From the NCBI RefSeq assembly GCF_010692325.1, contig NZ_JAAHHW010000066.1, positions 1 through 37,376 on the forward strand: a stretch of 37,376 bases of DNA, in the 5' to 3' direction. The DNA is from Moorena sp. SIO3I8 (lineage in GTDB: Bacteria > Cyanobacteriota > Cyanobacteriia > Cyanobacteriales > Coleofasciculaceae). A model generated the notes under the pieces. That model was not told where the DNA came from. It worked only from the letters and a program-made list of their open reading frames with translations, and ran no database searches. Made by a program: the position numbers and the translations under genes. Of the stretch, positions 23,283-32,842 are shown in pieces (the first letter of the stretch is position 1; each line of letters opens with the position of its first letter).

Positions 23283-25475
23283 TTACTTACATTCAGCCTT
23301 TTCTTGACTGAAATCTGGCAGAGTATAGTTTTCCCTGTTGCGGTAGATATAGCCGTCAGGTTCGTTCTTGAAGATGACACCATTGGTAACTAACCCCAGA
23401 ACATTTTGACCTGAGCTGTTGAGAATTTCCATAGCCGCATTAGCCCTGGCAGAATCTGTTTTTTCAGGTCGGGCTACCAGTAAAATGCCATCAGCCATTT
23501 TGCCCAAAATTGGGGCATCAGCCATACCAGCTAATGCTGGAGTATCTATGATAACGCAGTCATACTCTCGTGAGAACTTCTGCATCAGTAAAGCCATCTT
23601 CTGAGAGTCCAAAATAGCCACAGGATTTGGAGGAATTACCCCAGCCATCAGAACATCAAGACCAGTCATTACTTCCCGTTTAGCCTGATGAAATTGAGCC
23701 TCACCCACCAGAATATCACTTAAACCCAAGGAGTTAGTTAGTTCCCACAGATGATGTTGAGATGGATAACGCAGATCAGCATCGATTAGTAACACCCGGC
23801 GTCCTACTTGAGCCATAGCCGCAGCTAAATTAGCACAGACATGGGACTTGCCTTCCTTAGGAACAGAACTGGTTACTACAATCGATTGCAGTGGTCGATC
23901 AGAACTGATAAATTTCAGATTCGCTTGCAGAATTTGATAGGCTTCACCGACGACAGAGCGGGGCAAATCTCTTGGAAAAATGGGGAAAACATTCTGTTGA
24001 GACGATCCAGCAAAATAGCTGGTACTGACCAGCTTGCCGTAATCTGGAATCACCCCTAACAAGGTATATCTAAACAACTCTTTTAATTCTTTGAGAGTAT
24101 GAACCGATTTGTCTAAGAGGTCGATCAAGAAAGCCGTAGCGATCGCAACTAAGATACCAGCAAAAGCTCCCCCTGCCAGGATCAGGTTGATGGGGATTTG
24201 AATCGGCTCTTCAGGAACGATCGCCTCTGAAATCACAAGGGCATTACCGACATTTTGATTTTCCGCAACTCTAGTTTCTTGTAGCTTGCTTAACAAAATT
24301 TGGTAAGTTGCTTGTGCAGCAGCTACCCGTCGCTCCAGTTCCCGCTGATTCTGCTCTAATTTCGGTAGGACTCTAGACCGCTCTTTGTAAGACGACTGAG
24401 TATTCCTCAGAACAGCTAGTTGGCTAGTCAGCCCTAAACGCTGTACCTCGGACTGAACCAGTTCTGCAGTCAGTTGTTGCTGGATTGGTCCAAACTCTAA
24501 CAAACTCTTAACCGGTGGCGCTGATTGTTGGCTACCAATGACTTGTGCTATTCGCTCTTTTAGTAATTTTAATAGTGCAGCTTCCTGAAAAGCCAACTGA
24601 GCCACTGTTGGGTATTCATCGTTGAAGCGGGTGCGCTCCACTGCTAACTGAGCTTGTATCTCTTGGAGTTGTTTCAGTGCATCCTGCACCCCAGTAGATT
24701 GCCTTAAAGACGTAGCTGCCACAGCTTGCTGTGTATCCAGACCGATCTTATTGCGCAAGCCCTTAGACTCAGCATTTATCTGTGCTAACTGAGCCTGAAG
24801 TTGAGAAATTTCGTCCTCTAATTTGGCAATCGACTCGACTGCAATGTTAGCTTCTTGTTGCAGGTCTAGTACTTTATTAGCTTCTTTGAATTTACGTAAA
24901 TCCGCTTCTGATTGGCTGACAGTAGCTTCAACTTTTGGGAGTTGTTTCTCAATAAAGTCACGAGCAGCGACAGCTTCCGCTCGGTTAGTTTGGAGATCAT
25001 TCTCTATGTAAACCTTAATCAGTGTGTTAACGATCCTTTCTGCCCAAGTAGGATCAAAGGATTCATAGGAAATAGTTAAGATGTCTGTCCCCGGAATTGG
25101 TTTGACACTGAGTTCTTTTAAAATGAACTCAGGAGAGATAAATTCACCGTTTTTATCCCTGAGGTTGAGAGTTTTGATGGTTTTTTCTATAATTGGTCTG
25201 GAAATAATAATTTCTACTTCCGTAGATAAAGGGTCCCTCTTGCGAGCCACATTATCAATAGTGCCAGTTGAATTATCAACCCCGGTCAAAGAAGAATTAT
25301 CTGTCTTTAACAACAGTTGAGCTGCTGCTAAATAAACAGTTTTTTGAGAGAATGCATACCATGCTGCAAGACCAAAAAAACCAGCAAAGGCTAGGGTTGC
25401 TGGCAAAAAACGCCGTTTGAAAACTAGCCAGTATTTATGAAAATCTATTTCTTCTGAATAATCTATAGCTTCCAT
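23283..25475 (-). CDS. Wzc-type polysaccharide co-polymerase / BY-kinase (730 aa)
   Basis: This is an inner-membrane protein that sets chain length and export of surface polysaccharide and autophosphorylates on tyrosine. The N-terminal Wzz domain (about 8-120) has a first membrane helix at 28-47. Long periplasmic coiled coils follow (about 160-400, with a LEQNQRELERRVAAAQATYQ stretch), then a second membrane helix near 435-455. The cytosolic P-loop kinase holds SSVPKEGKSHVCANLAAAM (Walker A near 540-548), VLLIDADLRYP (Walker A') and CVIIDTPA (Walker B). Only three tyrosines lie in the short C-terminal tail (YIYRNRENY), a small cluster compared with typical BY-kinases. The neighbouring gmd/fcl genes support a role in an exported fucose-containing polymer. 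Confidence 0.9.
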   Translation of the reverse strand: MEAIDYSEEIDFHKYWLVFKRRFLPATLAFAGFFGLAAWYAFSQKTVYLAAAQLLLKTDNSSLTGVDNSTGTIDNVARKRDPLSTEVEIIISRPIIEKTIKTLNLRDKNGEFISPEFILKELSVKPIPGTDILTISYESFDPTWAERIVNTLIKVYIENDLQTNRAEAVAARDFIEKQLPKVEATVSQSEADLRKFKEANKVLDLQQEANIAVESIAKLEDEISQLQAQLAQINAESKGLRNKIGLDTQQAVAATSLRQSTGVQDALKQLQEIQAQLAVERTRFNDEYPTVAQLAFQEAALLKLLKERIAQVIGSQQSAPPVKSLLEFGPIQQQLTAELVQSEVQRLGLTSQLAVLRNTQSSYKERSRVLPKLEQNQRELERRVAAAQATYQILLSKLQETRVAENQNVGNALVISEAIVPEEPIQIPINLILAGGAFAGILVAIATAFLIDLLDKSVHTLKELKELFRYTLLGVIPDYGKLVSTSYFAGSSQQNVFPIFPRDLPRSVVGEAYQILQANLKFISSDRPLQSIVVTSSVPKEGKSHVCANLAAAMAQVGRRVLLIDADLRYPSQHHLWELTNSLGLSDILVGEAQFHQAKREVMTGLDVLMAGVIPPNPVAILDSQKMALLMQKFSREYDCVIIDTPALAGMADAPILGKMADGILLVARPEKTDSARANAAMEILNSSGQNVLGLVTNGVIFKNEPDGYIYRNRENYTLPDFSQEKAECK

Positions 25476-25967
25476 AATAATTGCTCAGGAAAAAATTTTA
25501 ATAGTCACCGACAAAAAATTAGTAGATTACTCACCCTTTTTTCACCGTTAGAAGCTAGGTATTTTTTTTATAAATCTATCTATAGTTAGATGCTCTATAA
25601 ATTAAAATAAATTATAATATTGATTGATTATACTTGATTAAGTTATTGTTATTAACAATCATCAAAAAAATACTATCATGTATATTTAGTTTTAGTGTTA
25701 ATTTACCAAGTTTTTTTCGGTAAGGGGTAATGGGTTGGGAGTAATCACAATTCATCGTTGCCCTTTACTAATTACTAAACCTTACACTCTTAATGCTTCC
25801 AGACAGGATATAAATTGTATTTTGATTACTATTCTACTAAAGTCTGTCTGGCTTTAGCCTTCGAGGGCGAAGCATTTGTATACAAACTGGAACTGTTAGA
25901 GCTACTGTTTAAGCTACATATCCAGGTACAAATACTTCGCCCCTACCGACAATGGGTTTGGGTAGAT
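25476..25967. other. 492-bp A+T-rich gap with a foldback element
   Basis: The left 250 bases are very A+T-rich and include the 5' flank of the BY-kinase gene. The right part carries the 25865-25942 foldback. No intact gene is visible; the plus-strand open frame from 25815 overlaps the fcl end and is a shadow. Confidence 0.5.
25865..25942. repeat. Foldback element, 16-bp arms
   Basis: GGGCGAAGCATTTGTA (25865-25880) and TACAAATACTTCGCCC (25927-25942) are complementary with one mismatch over a 46-base spacer. The left arm also holds a CTTCG/CGAAG hairpin and the palindrome TTTGTATACAAA. It lies just past the fcl stop and might act as its transcript end. Confidence 0.6.
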
Positions 25968-26912
25968 TTAGCTAGCGTGTTGTCGATACCAGTCGATAGT
26001 ATTCTTCAACCCCTGCTTAAACTCCATCTCAGCAGTGAAGTTAAACTCCTGCTTGGCTCGTTCAATATCCAGACAACGGCGAGGCTGACCATTGGGTTGA
26101 TCAGTTTCCCAGACAATTTCTCCCTTAAATTCCATCAATTCGCAAATCAACTCAACTAAATCGCGAATTGAGATTTCATAGCCTGTACCCAAATTAACTG
26201 GCTCTGGCTGATTGTAATCCGTGGTAGCCATCACAATACCCCGTGCTGCATCGGTTGAGTAGAGAAACTCACGGGTAGGACTGCCATCACCCCACGCAGG
26301 CAATGTCATTTCTCCCTTTTGTTGGGCTTCATAGACTTTACGGATTAGAGCAGGGATTACGTGGGAACTGCTGGGGTCGAAATTATCTTCCGGACCATAC
26401 AAGTTCACCGGTAACAGATAGATGCCATTGAATCCGTACTGTTGCCGATAGGCTTGTAGCTGGACTAAAAGAGCTTTCTTAGCAACCCCATAAGGGGCAT
26501 TGGTTTCTTCGGGATAACCATCCCACAGGTTATCCTCTTTAAAGGGTACTGGTGTGAATTTGGGATAGGCACAGATGGTACCAACACAGACAAATTTTTC
26601 CACACCAGCTTCATAGGCGGCATGAATTAGCTGAGTACCCATCATTAAATTGTCATAGAATAGCTCAGCTGGCTTTTCTCGATTAAGACCAATGCCACCA
26701 ACGTGAGCAGCAAGATGAATGATGATATCCTGCTGATCCACAGCTCTTTGACAGTTCTCTAAAGAACGCAGGTCATAATCAAGCGATCGCGGAATAGTAA
26801 TCTTCTGTGCATCCGCTCCAGCTTTACACAACTGATCCACTACCTGACGTCCTAGAAATCCAGCTCCACCAGTAACTAGAATCCTCTTATTACTAAGATC
26901 TAAACTTTCCAT
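25968..26912 (-). CDS. fcl: GDP-L-fucose synthase (314 aa)
   Basis: This enzyme converts GDP-4-keto-6-deoxy-mannose to GDP-L-fucose by epimerisation and NADPH-dependent reduction. It is an extended SDR enzyme with a Rossmann fold: nucleotide loop TGGAGFLG (14-21), [11 protein letters not shown], catalytic YGVAKK (Tyr141, Lys145) preceded by VGTICAYPK, and substrate-site [11 protein letters not shown] and [14 protein letters not shown]. The length is that of the family. It lies 177 bases downstream of gmd on the same strand, and together they form the two-step route from GDP-mannose. AAGGA about 13 bases before the ATG is a usable ribosome site. Confidence 0.95.
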   Translation of the reverse strand: MESLDLSNKRILVTGGAGFLGRQVVDQLCKAGADAQKITIPRSLDYDLRSLENCQRAVDQQDIIIHLAAHVGGIGLNREKPAELFYDNLMMGTQLIHAAYEAGVEKFVCVGTICAYPKFTPVPFKEDNLWDGYPEETNAPYGVAKKALLVQLQAYRQQYGFNGIYLLPVNLYGPEDNFDPSSSHVIPALIRKVYEAQQKGEMTLPAWGDGSPTREFLYSTDAARGIVMATTDYNQPEPVNLGTGYEISIRDLVELICELMEFKGEIVWETDQPNGQPRRCLDIERAKQEFNFTAEMEFKQGLKNTIDWYRQHAS

Positions 26913-27089
26913 TTATTTGTCATCCTTGCCTAGCTTTTGGAGAACTATCACCGTCTGGTGCATCGCAATGCAAGCAGGAATATACTAAGTCATTATTCAA
27001 CACAAATCCTATCGATCCGGATTTGTGGTTGCTGATGTATTCGCTTGCACCAACGATGCTACCTTCACAGTCAGTCATAGACTAACGGA

Positions 27090-28169
27090 TTAGTCAACCA
27101 TTGTAGCTACACCTTGACGGATATAGGCTTGATCATTCAACGGTTTAGTACTCTTGCCGTTAGCGCTCGACAGACCCAAAGCTTGTAAATCCGCTTCTAC
27201 CATTAAGGCTACCAACTCCTCAAAGGTTACAGATGGCTCCCAACCTAGTGCCTTTTTTGCCTTGGTGGGGTCACCAATTAGTATATCTACCTCAGCAGGA
27301 CGCAAATAACGCTCGTCAAACTCCACATAATTATTCCAATCCAGATTGACATATTTGAAGGCAATCTCTAAAAATTCCTTAACTGAGTGGGTTTCACCAG
27401 TCGCTACCACATAATCATCTGGTTTATCTTGCTGGAGCATCAGCCACATGGCCTTGACATAGTCCTTCGCGTAACCCCAGTCTCGCTTAGAATCAAGATT
27501 ACCCAAGTAGAGTTTTTTCTGCTGACCTCCGACAATTCGGGCAATTGCTCGGGTAATCTTGCGGGTGACAAAGGTTTCCCCTCGACGGGGTGATTCGTGG
27601 TTAAACAGTATACCATTGCAGGCAAACATGCCGTAGGATTCACGATAGTTTATAGTTTGCCAGTGAGCATACACCTTAGCACAGGCATAGGGAGAGCGGG
27701 GATAAAATGGAGTGGTTTCCTTTTGGGGTATGTCCTGTACCTTGCCAAACATCTCAGAAGAACCAGCTTGATAGAAACGCACGTCGATACCGGTGCGCTG
27801 ACGATAGTCCCGAATCGCTTCCAAAAGTCGGAGAGTACCCATTCCCACCGAGTCAACGGTATATTCTGGGGAGTCAAAACTGACCCGAACATGGGATTGA
27901 GCCCCTAAGTTATAAATTTCCAATGGCTTAACCGCCTCTAAGATCCGGCGTAGGGTCACACCATCAGTCAAATCACCGTAGTGTAAGAAGAACCGTGCGT
28001 TTTCATTGTGGGGGTCTACATAGATGTGGTCAATGCGATCTGTGTTGAAGGTGGAGGTCCTTCGGATAATACCGTGAACCTCATAGCCCTTTTCTAGCAA
28101 CAACTCACTCAAGTAGGAACCGTCTTGACCTGTAATTCCAGTGATTAGCGCTCTCTTTGGTTCCGTCAT
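27090..28169 (-). CDS. gmd: GDP-mannose 4,6-dehydratase (359 aa)
   Basis: This is the first step of GDP-fucose synthesis: an NADP-dependent dehydration of GDP-D-mannose. It shows the N-terminal loop [19 protein letters not shown] (Gly11, Gly14, Gly17), the [15 protein letters not shown] segment for NADP and tetramer contacts, GSSEMFG (137-142) and [12 protein letters not shown] with Tyr161 and Lys165. Length and motifs are complete. A GGA-containing ribosome site lies upstream (ACAGGAAAAG). About 60 bases further upstream is a 14-bp hairpin (28231-28262) within the probable leader. The gene is followed by fcl on the same strand. Confidence 0.95.
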   Translation of the reverse strand: MTEPKRALITGITGQDGSYLSELLLEKGYEVHGIIRRTSTFNTDRIDHIYVDPHNENARFFLHYGDLTDGVTLRRILEAVKPLEIYNLGAQSHVRVSFDSPEYTVDSVGMGTLRLLEAIRDYRQRTGIDVRFYQAGSSEMFGKVQDIPQKETTPFYPRSPYACAKVYAHWQTINYRESYGMFACNGILFNHESPRRGETFVTRKITRAIARIVGGQQKKLYLGNLDSKRDWGYAKDYVKAMWLMLQQDKPDDYVVATGETHSVKEFLEIAFKYVNLDWNNYVEFDERYLRPAEVDILIGDPTKAKKALGWEPSVTFEELVALMVEADLQALGLSSANGKSTKPLNDQAYIRQGVATMVD

Positions 28170-28230
28170 TTTTTACTTTTCCTGTAACGTAATGTGGGCA
28201 ATTTTGGTAGATATTGCTTCCCCAGAAAAT

Positions 28231-28262
28231 CTCCCATGCAAACTGGGAAGTTTGCATAGGAG
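28231..28262. promoter_or_regulatory. Hairpin in the gmd 5' region
   Basis: CTCCCATGCAAACT (28231-28244) pairs with AGTTTGCATAGGAG (28249-28262), one mismatch, loop GGGA. It sits 62 bases before the gmd start. It could be a leader structure, a protein-binding dyad or a repeat relic. There is no flanking U-run on the minus strand, so an attenuator is not demonstrated. Confidence 0.4.
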
Positions 28263-28512
28263 TTAATCATCACCAGCTTAACTCAAAAAATCATTTGTGG
28301 CTGTAGTGAATTTACCGTAAATAAACTCTCATCAAAAATTTCACATATTCTCCACAGAAAGTTTAAAATTATATATTCATAGAATTATTGAAATACTAAA
28401 ATAGTGTTGACATGAATAAATTGTTGGGTTAAAAATTTGCTATTGTGTTTTTGATTTTAAACGATCAGGATATTTTTGTTTTTTTTAAGTTAAATTATGT
28501 TTTTTTTCCATG

Positions 28513-28643
28513 ATAAGTAGTCGGACAAAAGTTTTTGGTGCTGTATAAAGTTTTGTAAATAGATCCAAAACCTTTTGGGGTAAAGGTTACACTGATTTTA
28601 CAGTTTTTGAAACACTACCGTTTATTTATGTCCGACTACTTAT
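28513..28643. mobile_element. MITE-like element, 131 bp with perfect 15-bp terminal inverted repeats
   Basis: ATAAGTAGTCGGACA (28513-28527) and TGTCCGACTACTTAT (28629-28643) are perfect complements bordering a non-coding A+T-rich interior. A TA dinucleotide lies at both borders (28514-28515 and 28641-28642), which would match TA target duplication as in IS630/Tc1-type movement. No transposase is encoded. Confidence 0.65.
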
Positions 28644-28963
28644 AGAGCATATTAGTTTAATAAACGCTTCGCAAATAAGGCAGTATTATTGCCTATATTT
28701 CAGTAACAAATATACCATATATGATGGTATATTGAAGGTTTAAAATTGACAAAAATATCTTTTTTTTGCAGGTGATAAGTTCTAAGTTATTATGATTATG
28801 TTCAGGTTAATCATAAAGATATATAAGCTCGTAATGAAATAAAATATGGTGTATAGTTTTTTAAACAAAATTAATAATTGATCAAAAATATACCGTTATA
28901 GCCTAGATTAAATTCACAAAATACTTAACGTTATTTTTTAAAAAAAAAATTTATTTTAGATAA

Positions 28964-29289
28964 TTGCCAATCATAGATGTCAATAAATTATCTGAACACC
29001 ACTTTATACGTCATGCAGTTTTACCAGGAATAACGGGACTTTTGCAAGTGTCCGGTCGTTCCGATATTACGTCTTGTCTTGATGCAGTCGCTCATGGCGC
29101 ATGGGTCTGTGTGCGGAACCTGCGTCCGCACCGCTGTTTGCCCCGTGGAAACCCCCTGTTCCCTTGCTGCATCGCTTTGAAGAAGTGGTACATCTAGATA
29201 CTTTGTACATGTAAAATTGGTCATTATGGCTAGATTTGAAGATTTTAGTAAAAACTGCCATAGTACTTTTCCAAAAAAAAAGGCGCTGA
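28964..29289 (+). pseudogene. Initiating sugar transferase (WbaP/WcaJ-type), broken C-terminal remnant
   Basis: Two separated pieces match the C-terminus of polyprenyl-phosphate sugar-1-phosphate transferases. The first, to about 29071, reads LSEHHFIRHAVLPGITG then LLQVSGRSDIT, the hallmark P-G-I-T-G-(L/W)-x-Q-V-S-G-R-S-D block. The second starts at 29176 in another frame: FEEVVHLDTLYM, a TAA stop (29212-29214), then NWSLWLDLKILVKTA and a stop at 29287-29289. Between them lie about 105 bases of unrelated, foldable DNA. The region before 28964 is non-coding, so the membrane part and the catalytic half are gone. The gene is dead. It sat between gmd and the HpsE-like gene, where it would have started polymer synthesis. 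Confidence 0.75.
29070..29177. mobile_element. About 105-bp insertion in the sugar transferase remnant
   Basis: The inserted DNA separates SGRSDIT from FEEVV and shifts the frame. Its ends carry GATGCAG (29081) and CTGCATC (29167) as a short inverted pair, and its centre forms GTGCGGA/TCCGCAC. It is more G+C-rich than the surrounding DNA. This fits a small non-autonomous palindromic element. Borders are estimated to within a few bases. Confidence 0.55.
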
Positions 29290-29511
29290 CTAGTAACATC
29301 AGTTCGATATAACTAACTTTGTCCAGGAGTCAGGAGTGGGTAAAGGGTAGCATGGGCGCGCCTAGTGGATAAGCACCGTTTAAAGTATCGGTTAAATTTC
29401 CTAAAACAATAACAATTTCTATCCTCAGAGAGAGATAATTTTGTTCAACACTTGGGAATATTCACAATAATAATTAGTTAGGGTTATTTTTCTACACTGG
29501 AAAAAAAAACT

Positions 29512-30474
29512 ATGGTTATGGAGTTAACTGTTGCCATCCCAACATACAATGGTCAGAAGCGTTTACCAGAAGTCTTAGACCGACTGCGAGACTGTTGCCA
29601 GCAAGACCAACTGAACTGGGAAGTTATTGTTATTGACAACAACAGCACTGACGGGACTGCTAAGCTTGTTGAGGCTTATCAAGCCAATTGGCCAACGCAA
29701 TATCCCTTGAGGTATTGTTTTGAACCGAAACAAGGGGCAGCTTATGCCAGATGCCGTGCCATTCAGGAAGCTACAGGTGAACTAGTGGGCTTCCTAGACG
29801 ATGACACGATTCCATCAATGTCTTGGATAGCTGCTGCTTACGCCTTTGGCAAATCTCACCCTACTTCTGGTGCTTATGGTAGTCAAATCCATGGTGTTTT
29901 TGAAGTCACTCCTCCAGCAAATTTTGATAAACTTGCGCCCTTTTTAGCAATCACTGAACGTGGTTGTGAGCCATTACTTTATGAACCTCACAAAAAATTA
30001 CTACCACCTTCAGCTGGGTTGGTTGTGCGAAAACAAGCTTGGTTAGAGAGTATGCCCTCTCGGCCTATTTTGACTGGGCGAACTAAGAGCAGTATGTTAA
30101 CTGGGGAAGATTTAGAGATGCTGTCTCGTATCCAAGCTAAGGGCTGGGAAATATGGTACAATCCTGCTATGGAAATTGAGCACAAAATCCCTAGCTGGCG
30201 TCTGAAACGTGAGTATTTAATTCCGTTTTTCCGTGGGATTGGTTTAAGTCGTCATGTGACCCGGATGTTGAGTGTAAAACCTTGGCTAAGACCGTTGGCA
30301 ACTCTGGCTTACATGACTAACGATTTGCGCAAAATTACCTTTCACTGGCTCAAGCACGGTGGTTCTATCCAGTCGGATTTAATTGCAGCTTGCCAAATGG
30401 AGTTGTTTATGAGTAGTCTATGGAGTCCTTTTTACCTCCGTAAACATGGGTATTTTGCTGAGTATGATAACTAG
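29512..30474 (+). CDS. hpsE: Glycosyltransferase family 2, HpsE-like (320 aa)
   Basis: This is a GT-A fold glycosyltransferase that uses a nucleotide sugar. It shows the N-terminal strand LTVAIPTYNGQKRLPEVL, VIDNNSTDGT (40-49), KQGAAYARCRAI and the metal-binding FLDDDTIP (Asp96-98). An acceptor-side GEDLEMLSRI follows. The helical C-terminal tail (WRLKREYLIPFFRGIGLSRH) could touch the membrane. Overall pattern and size resemble HpsE of the hormogonium polysaccharide locus of filamentous cyanobacteria. The name is a family-level guess because other hps genes are not adjacent. It follows the broken sugar transferase and faces an uncharacterised small gene. A second Met at residue 3 is an alternative start. 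Confidence 0.85.
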   Translation: MVMELTVAIPTYNGQKRLPEVLDRLRDCCQQDQLNWEVIVIDNNSTDGTAKLVEAYQANWPTQYPLRYCFEPKQGAAYARCRAIQEATGELVGFLDDDTIPSMSWIAAAYAFGKSHPTSGAYGSQIHGVFEVTPPANFDKLAPFLAITERGCEPLLYEPHKKLLPPSAGLVVRKQAWLESMPSRPILTGRTKSSMLTGEDLEMLSRIQAKGWEIWYNPAMEIEHKIPSWRLKREYLIPFFRGIGLSRHVTRMLSVKPWLRPLATLAYMTNDLRKITFHWLKHGGSIQSDLIAACQMELFMSSLWSPFYLRKHGYFAEYDN

Positions 30475-30475
30475 T

Positions 30476-30563
30476 TATTTGAACTAGTTATTTGAACTAG
30501 TTTAAAAGGTTTAACAGGGGGGAGAGGGACGTCATAAATTGGTCATAAATTGGTCATAAATTG
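30476..30563. repeat. Two short tandem repeats, 13-bp and 11-bp units
   Basis: AACTAGTTATTTG occurs about twice directly after the hpsE stop, and GGTCATAAATT three times at 30531-30563. These are the few arrays in the window whose period is not seven. Confidence 0.75.
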
Positions 30564-30704
30564 TAATATTATAACGCAAATAGGCAACACCTAAAAATGC
30601 GATTCTCGCGGCTGTCGCACAAGCGGTTTCTTGTTGCGATTGACCGTAGGCCACGCTACGCGTTTTGCTGCTGACGTGGGATTTTATTCAAATACTCACG
30701 CCCC

Positions 30705-31082
30705 TCACGCAGATCGTCTAGTTCTGATTAGCTTTGATAACTGATCTGAGTAGCGAGGGTGGAGCAACCCCAGTACCTCCTGTTTCTTGTAAGTGAGAGT
30801 CAAAGCATCCATAATCCCTTCCAGCCATCCTTGCCGATTTCTAAACAGCCAACGCTGTAGTTCTTTTAGGGGCATGCCAGCCACGGCTTCAGTGGGCAAA
30901 GCAGTTATAATTTCGAGAGGGACAATAAAACCAAGAGACACTTCCCCATAGGTAACCATAGGTAATTCAGTTCCTGACTGCCAGCGTGTGCGATCAGAAC
31001 GTGCCTTGGTGGAAAGTTGGGCAAGGGAAACTTGGTGGTAAAGAAAAGTCATAGTTATAGATTCAATATATTCCCATGCCAT
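30705..31082 (-). CDS. Hypothetical protein (125 aa)
   Basis: I do not recognise this family. The start could be Met1 or Met11 (MTFLYHQVSLAQLS). The centre has a smooth hydrophobic strand (VSLGFIVPLEIITALP) followed by MPLKELQRWLFRNRQGWLEGIMDALTL, a helix with evenly spaced tryptophans, then a basic C-terminus. There is no signal peptide or catalytic motif. It is convergent with the HpsE-like gene and divergent from DUF3370. The absence of a longer frame on the opposite strand and the amphipathic pattern favour a real gene. Confidence 0.55.
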   Translation of the reverse strand: MAWEYIESITMTFLYHQVSLAQLSTKARSDRTRWQSGTELPMVTYGEVSLGFIVPLEIITALPTEAVAGMPLKELQRWLFRNRQGWLEGIMDALTLTYKKQEVLGLLHPRYSDQLSKLIRTRRSA

Positions 31083-31202
31083 ACTGGAAAATTCCAGCTG
31101 ACATCACTAAAACTCAGAATTCCCAGTTAGCCAACACCTGTGACTAAAAACCTGTAACTAACAGAGTTTCTGAACTTAGCAGATGGCACCCTGATCCAAA
31201 TC

Positions 31203-32621
31203 TTGGCCTCTTCGCGTCTTTGTGGTTTAACCAAGTTTGGTTTAATTAAAACCCCATTATCCATGCTGCCATTTTTACTAAATTTCACCCTGGCTCAAAC
31301 GACCCCAGCACCAACACCTCAAGTAGAAATCGTGCAACTCCAAGAAATACGCCCTCTAGCAGGACAACTAGATAATGTACCCGTATTCAACAGCAACAGT
31401 CCCGAACTAGTACAGACTGAAGGAATTTTACTGTCCACATTTCCCCCTTCTGACAAAGCCAATCCAGGGGCTCACTTAAACTTTCCATTTCAGGGGCGCT
31501 TTGATATCTTTGCCCACCATGTTGCCAAAGCACCCACCCTAGATGATTTGCGCACCCTCTATCTAGGGATTATCCTCCACAATCCGGGCAAAGAAGCAGT
31601 AACAGTAGATATTATTGAGGCAGCTAGTTACCTGAGTCAGCCTGATGCACCATTTATCGAATTACCCTCCCAAGTAGATAATTCTTCCGGTAGAGTTTAT
31701 GCTGGGCCTGGTAGCCGAGTGATGAGTGATATCCTCCGTGGAGGTAGGCAAGACGGATTTCCTGCCCAATTGGTGATTCAGGCTCAGCAAAGCCGCATGT
31801 TGCTGAATCTGCCAATTCCAGTGCGAACCTTGACACCACCGATTAATGGTCGCTCAACGTTGATGCGGTTATACAGTGATGGAAAGGTATACGCCGCCAG
31901 TCTTGCCAAGTATGCACCTTTAGATACTGATGGGAATGAACGCTCTCCTACTATAGCTCAATGGCAGGATTTATTAGAGCAAGGGGAGTTAGCTGGACCA
32001 CGCGATCGCGCCCCGACTGATCCGATTGCTACTACTGGTTCAATTATCTACGGTCGAGTGGCAGGAGTAGCCCGAGGCTCTAGATGGCAAGCTCAGTTAG
32101 TGGATAATCCTACTGCTCAATCTCTAACTATTCCGCAACCGGGAAAAGCCTTTTCCTACGGACTGAGTACCCTCCATCACGGCAGGTTAGGTACTGGTCA
32201 AATTCAGAGTGCGCCGATGTTAGTCCGTTATCCAGATACCGCCTATTTTGCCCATGGTAACTATGGGGTGCAATACAGCCTGACCTTGCCACTGATTAAT
32301 CCCACCCGGGATACTCAAACGGTCACTCTGGCTCTTGAGACACCGATTAAACAGGATCAAATCCAGGGAGGATTAAGGTTTTTAAAGGCACCAGCTAAGC
32401 AAATATTTTTCCGAGGGACAGTGCAATTGAGCTATAAGGATGATCAAGGTTTACCTCGGACGCGCTATGTGCATTTGGTACAACGGCGTGGTGAGCAGGG
32501 GGATACCCTAGTGAGGTTGCAGATGCCACCCCTTGAGCAACGGCTGGTGCAAGTCGATTTTCTCTATCCACCAGACTCGACACCCCCCCAAGTTTTAACG
32601 GTTCGGACACATCATCAATAG
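31203..32621 (+). CDS. DUF3370 exported protein (472 aa)
   Basis: This is a cyanobacterial exported protein of unknown role. A TTG at 31203 gives a leader with Lys before SMLPFLLNFTLAQ, a plausible signal peptide. The first ATG at 31263 leaves only twelve residues before the AQ cleavage site, which is short, so I keep the TTG while noting the doubt. The mature protein begins with a Pro/Thr linker and EIRPLAGQLDNVPVFNSNSP. It continues as a beta-rich domain with HHVAKAP, LYLGIILHNPG, SVTVD-type strands and SDILRGGRQDGFP, and ends in a basic LVQRRGEQGD region. No enzymatic residues are evident, and an envelope or extracellular location is expected. It stands alone. Confidence 0.8.
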   Translation: MASSRLCGLTKFGLIKTPLSMLPFLLNFTLAQTTPAPTPQVEIVQLQEIRPLAGQLDNVPVFNSNSPELVQTEGILLSTFPPSDKANPGAHLNFPFQGRFDIFAHHVAKAPTLDDLRTLYLGIILHNPGKEAVTVDIIEAASYLSQPDAPFIELPSQVDNSSGRVYAGPGSRVMSDILRGGRQDGFPAQLVIQAQQSRMLLNLPIPVRTLTPPINGRSTLMRLYSDGKVYAASLAKYAPLDTDGNERSPTIAQWQDLLEQGELAGPRDRAPTDPIATTGSIIYGRVAGVARGSRWQAQLVDNPTAQSLTIPQPGKAFSYGLSTLHHGRLGTGQIQSAPMLVRYPDTAYFAHGNYGVQYSLTLPLINPTRDTQTVTLALETPIKQDQIQGGLRFLKAPAKQIFFRGTVQLSYKDDQGLPRTRYVHLVQRRGEQGDTLVRLQMPPLEQRLVQVDFLYPPDSTPPQVLTVRTHHQ

Positions 32622-32842
32622 ACCTCTTGCATAAGTCTCAACCCAAATGTAAAAAACCTAGCCCTGTGAGGATGGCAAGGTGGGGAGTATGTCACATCAG
32701 GTTATATGTATCAATGTAAATTGATATTGTAGTCAATGTAATAAATTCATGAAATGATCAGTTGATTATCTCGAAAGGTAGATAAAATGTTACAATCTAA
32801 CTTATTAGACTGAAAAAGTCAAACAATGATCAGCGTCTTCCT

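Noticed and set aside
27387-27908. Several open frames within gmd
   Set aside because: Gmd motifs are continuous across the region; the others are shadows.
29021-29299. Minus-strand frames in the sugar transferase remnant
   Set aside because: The plus strand carries the recognisable sugar transferase blocks; the minus frames match nothing known to me.
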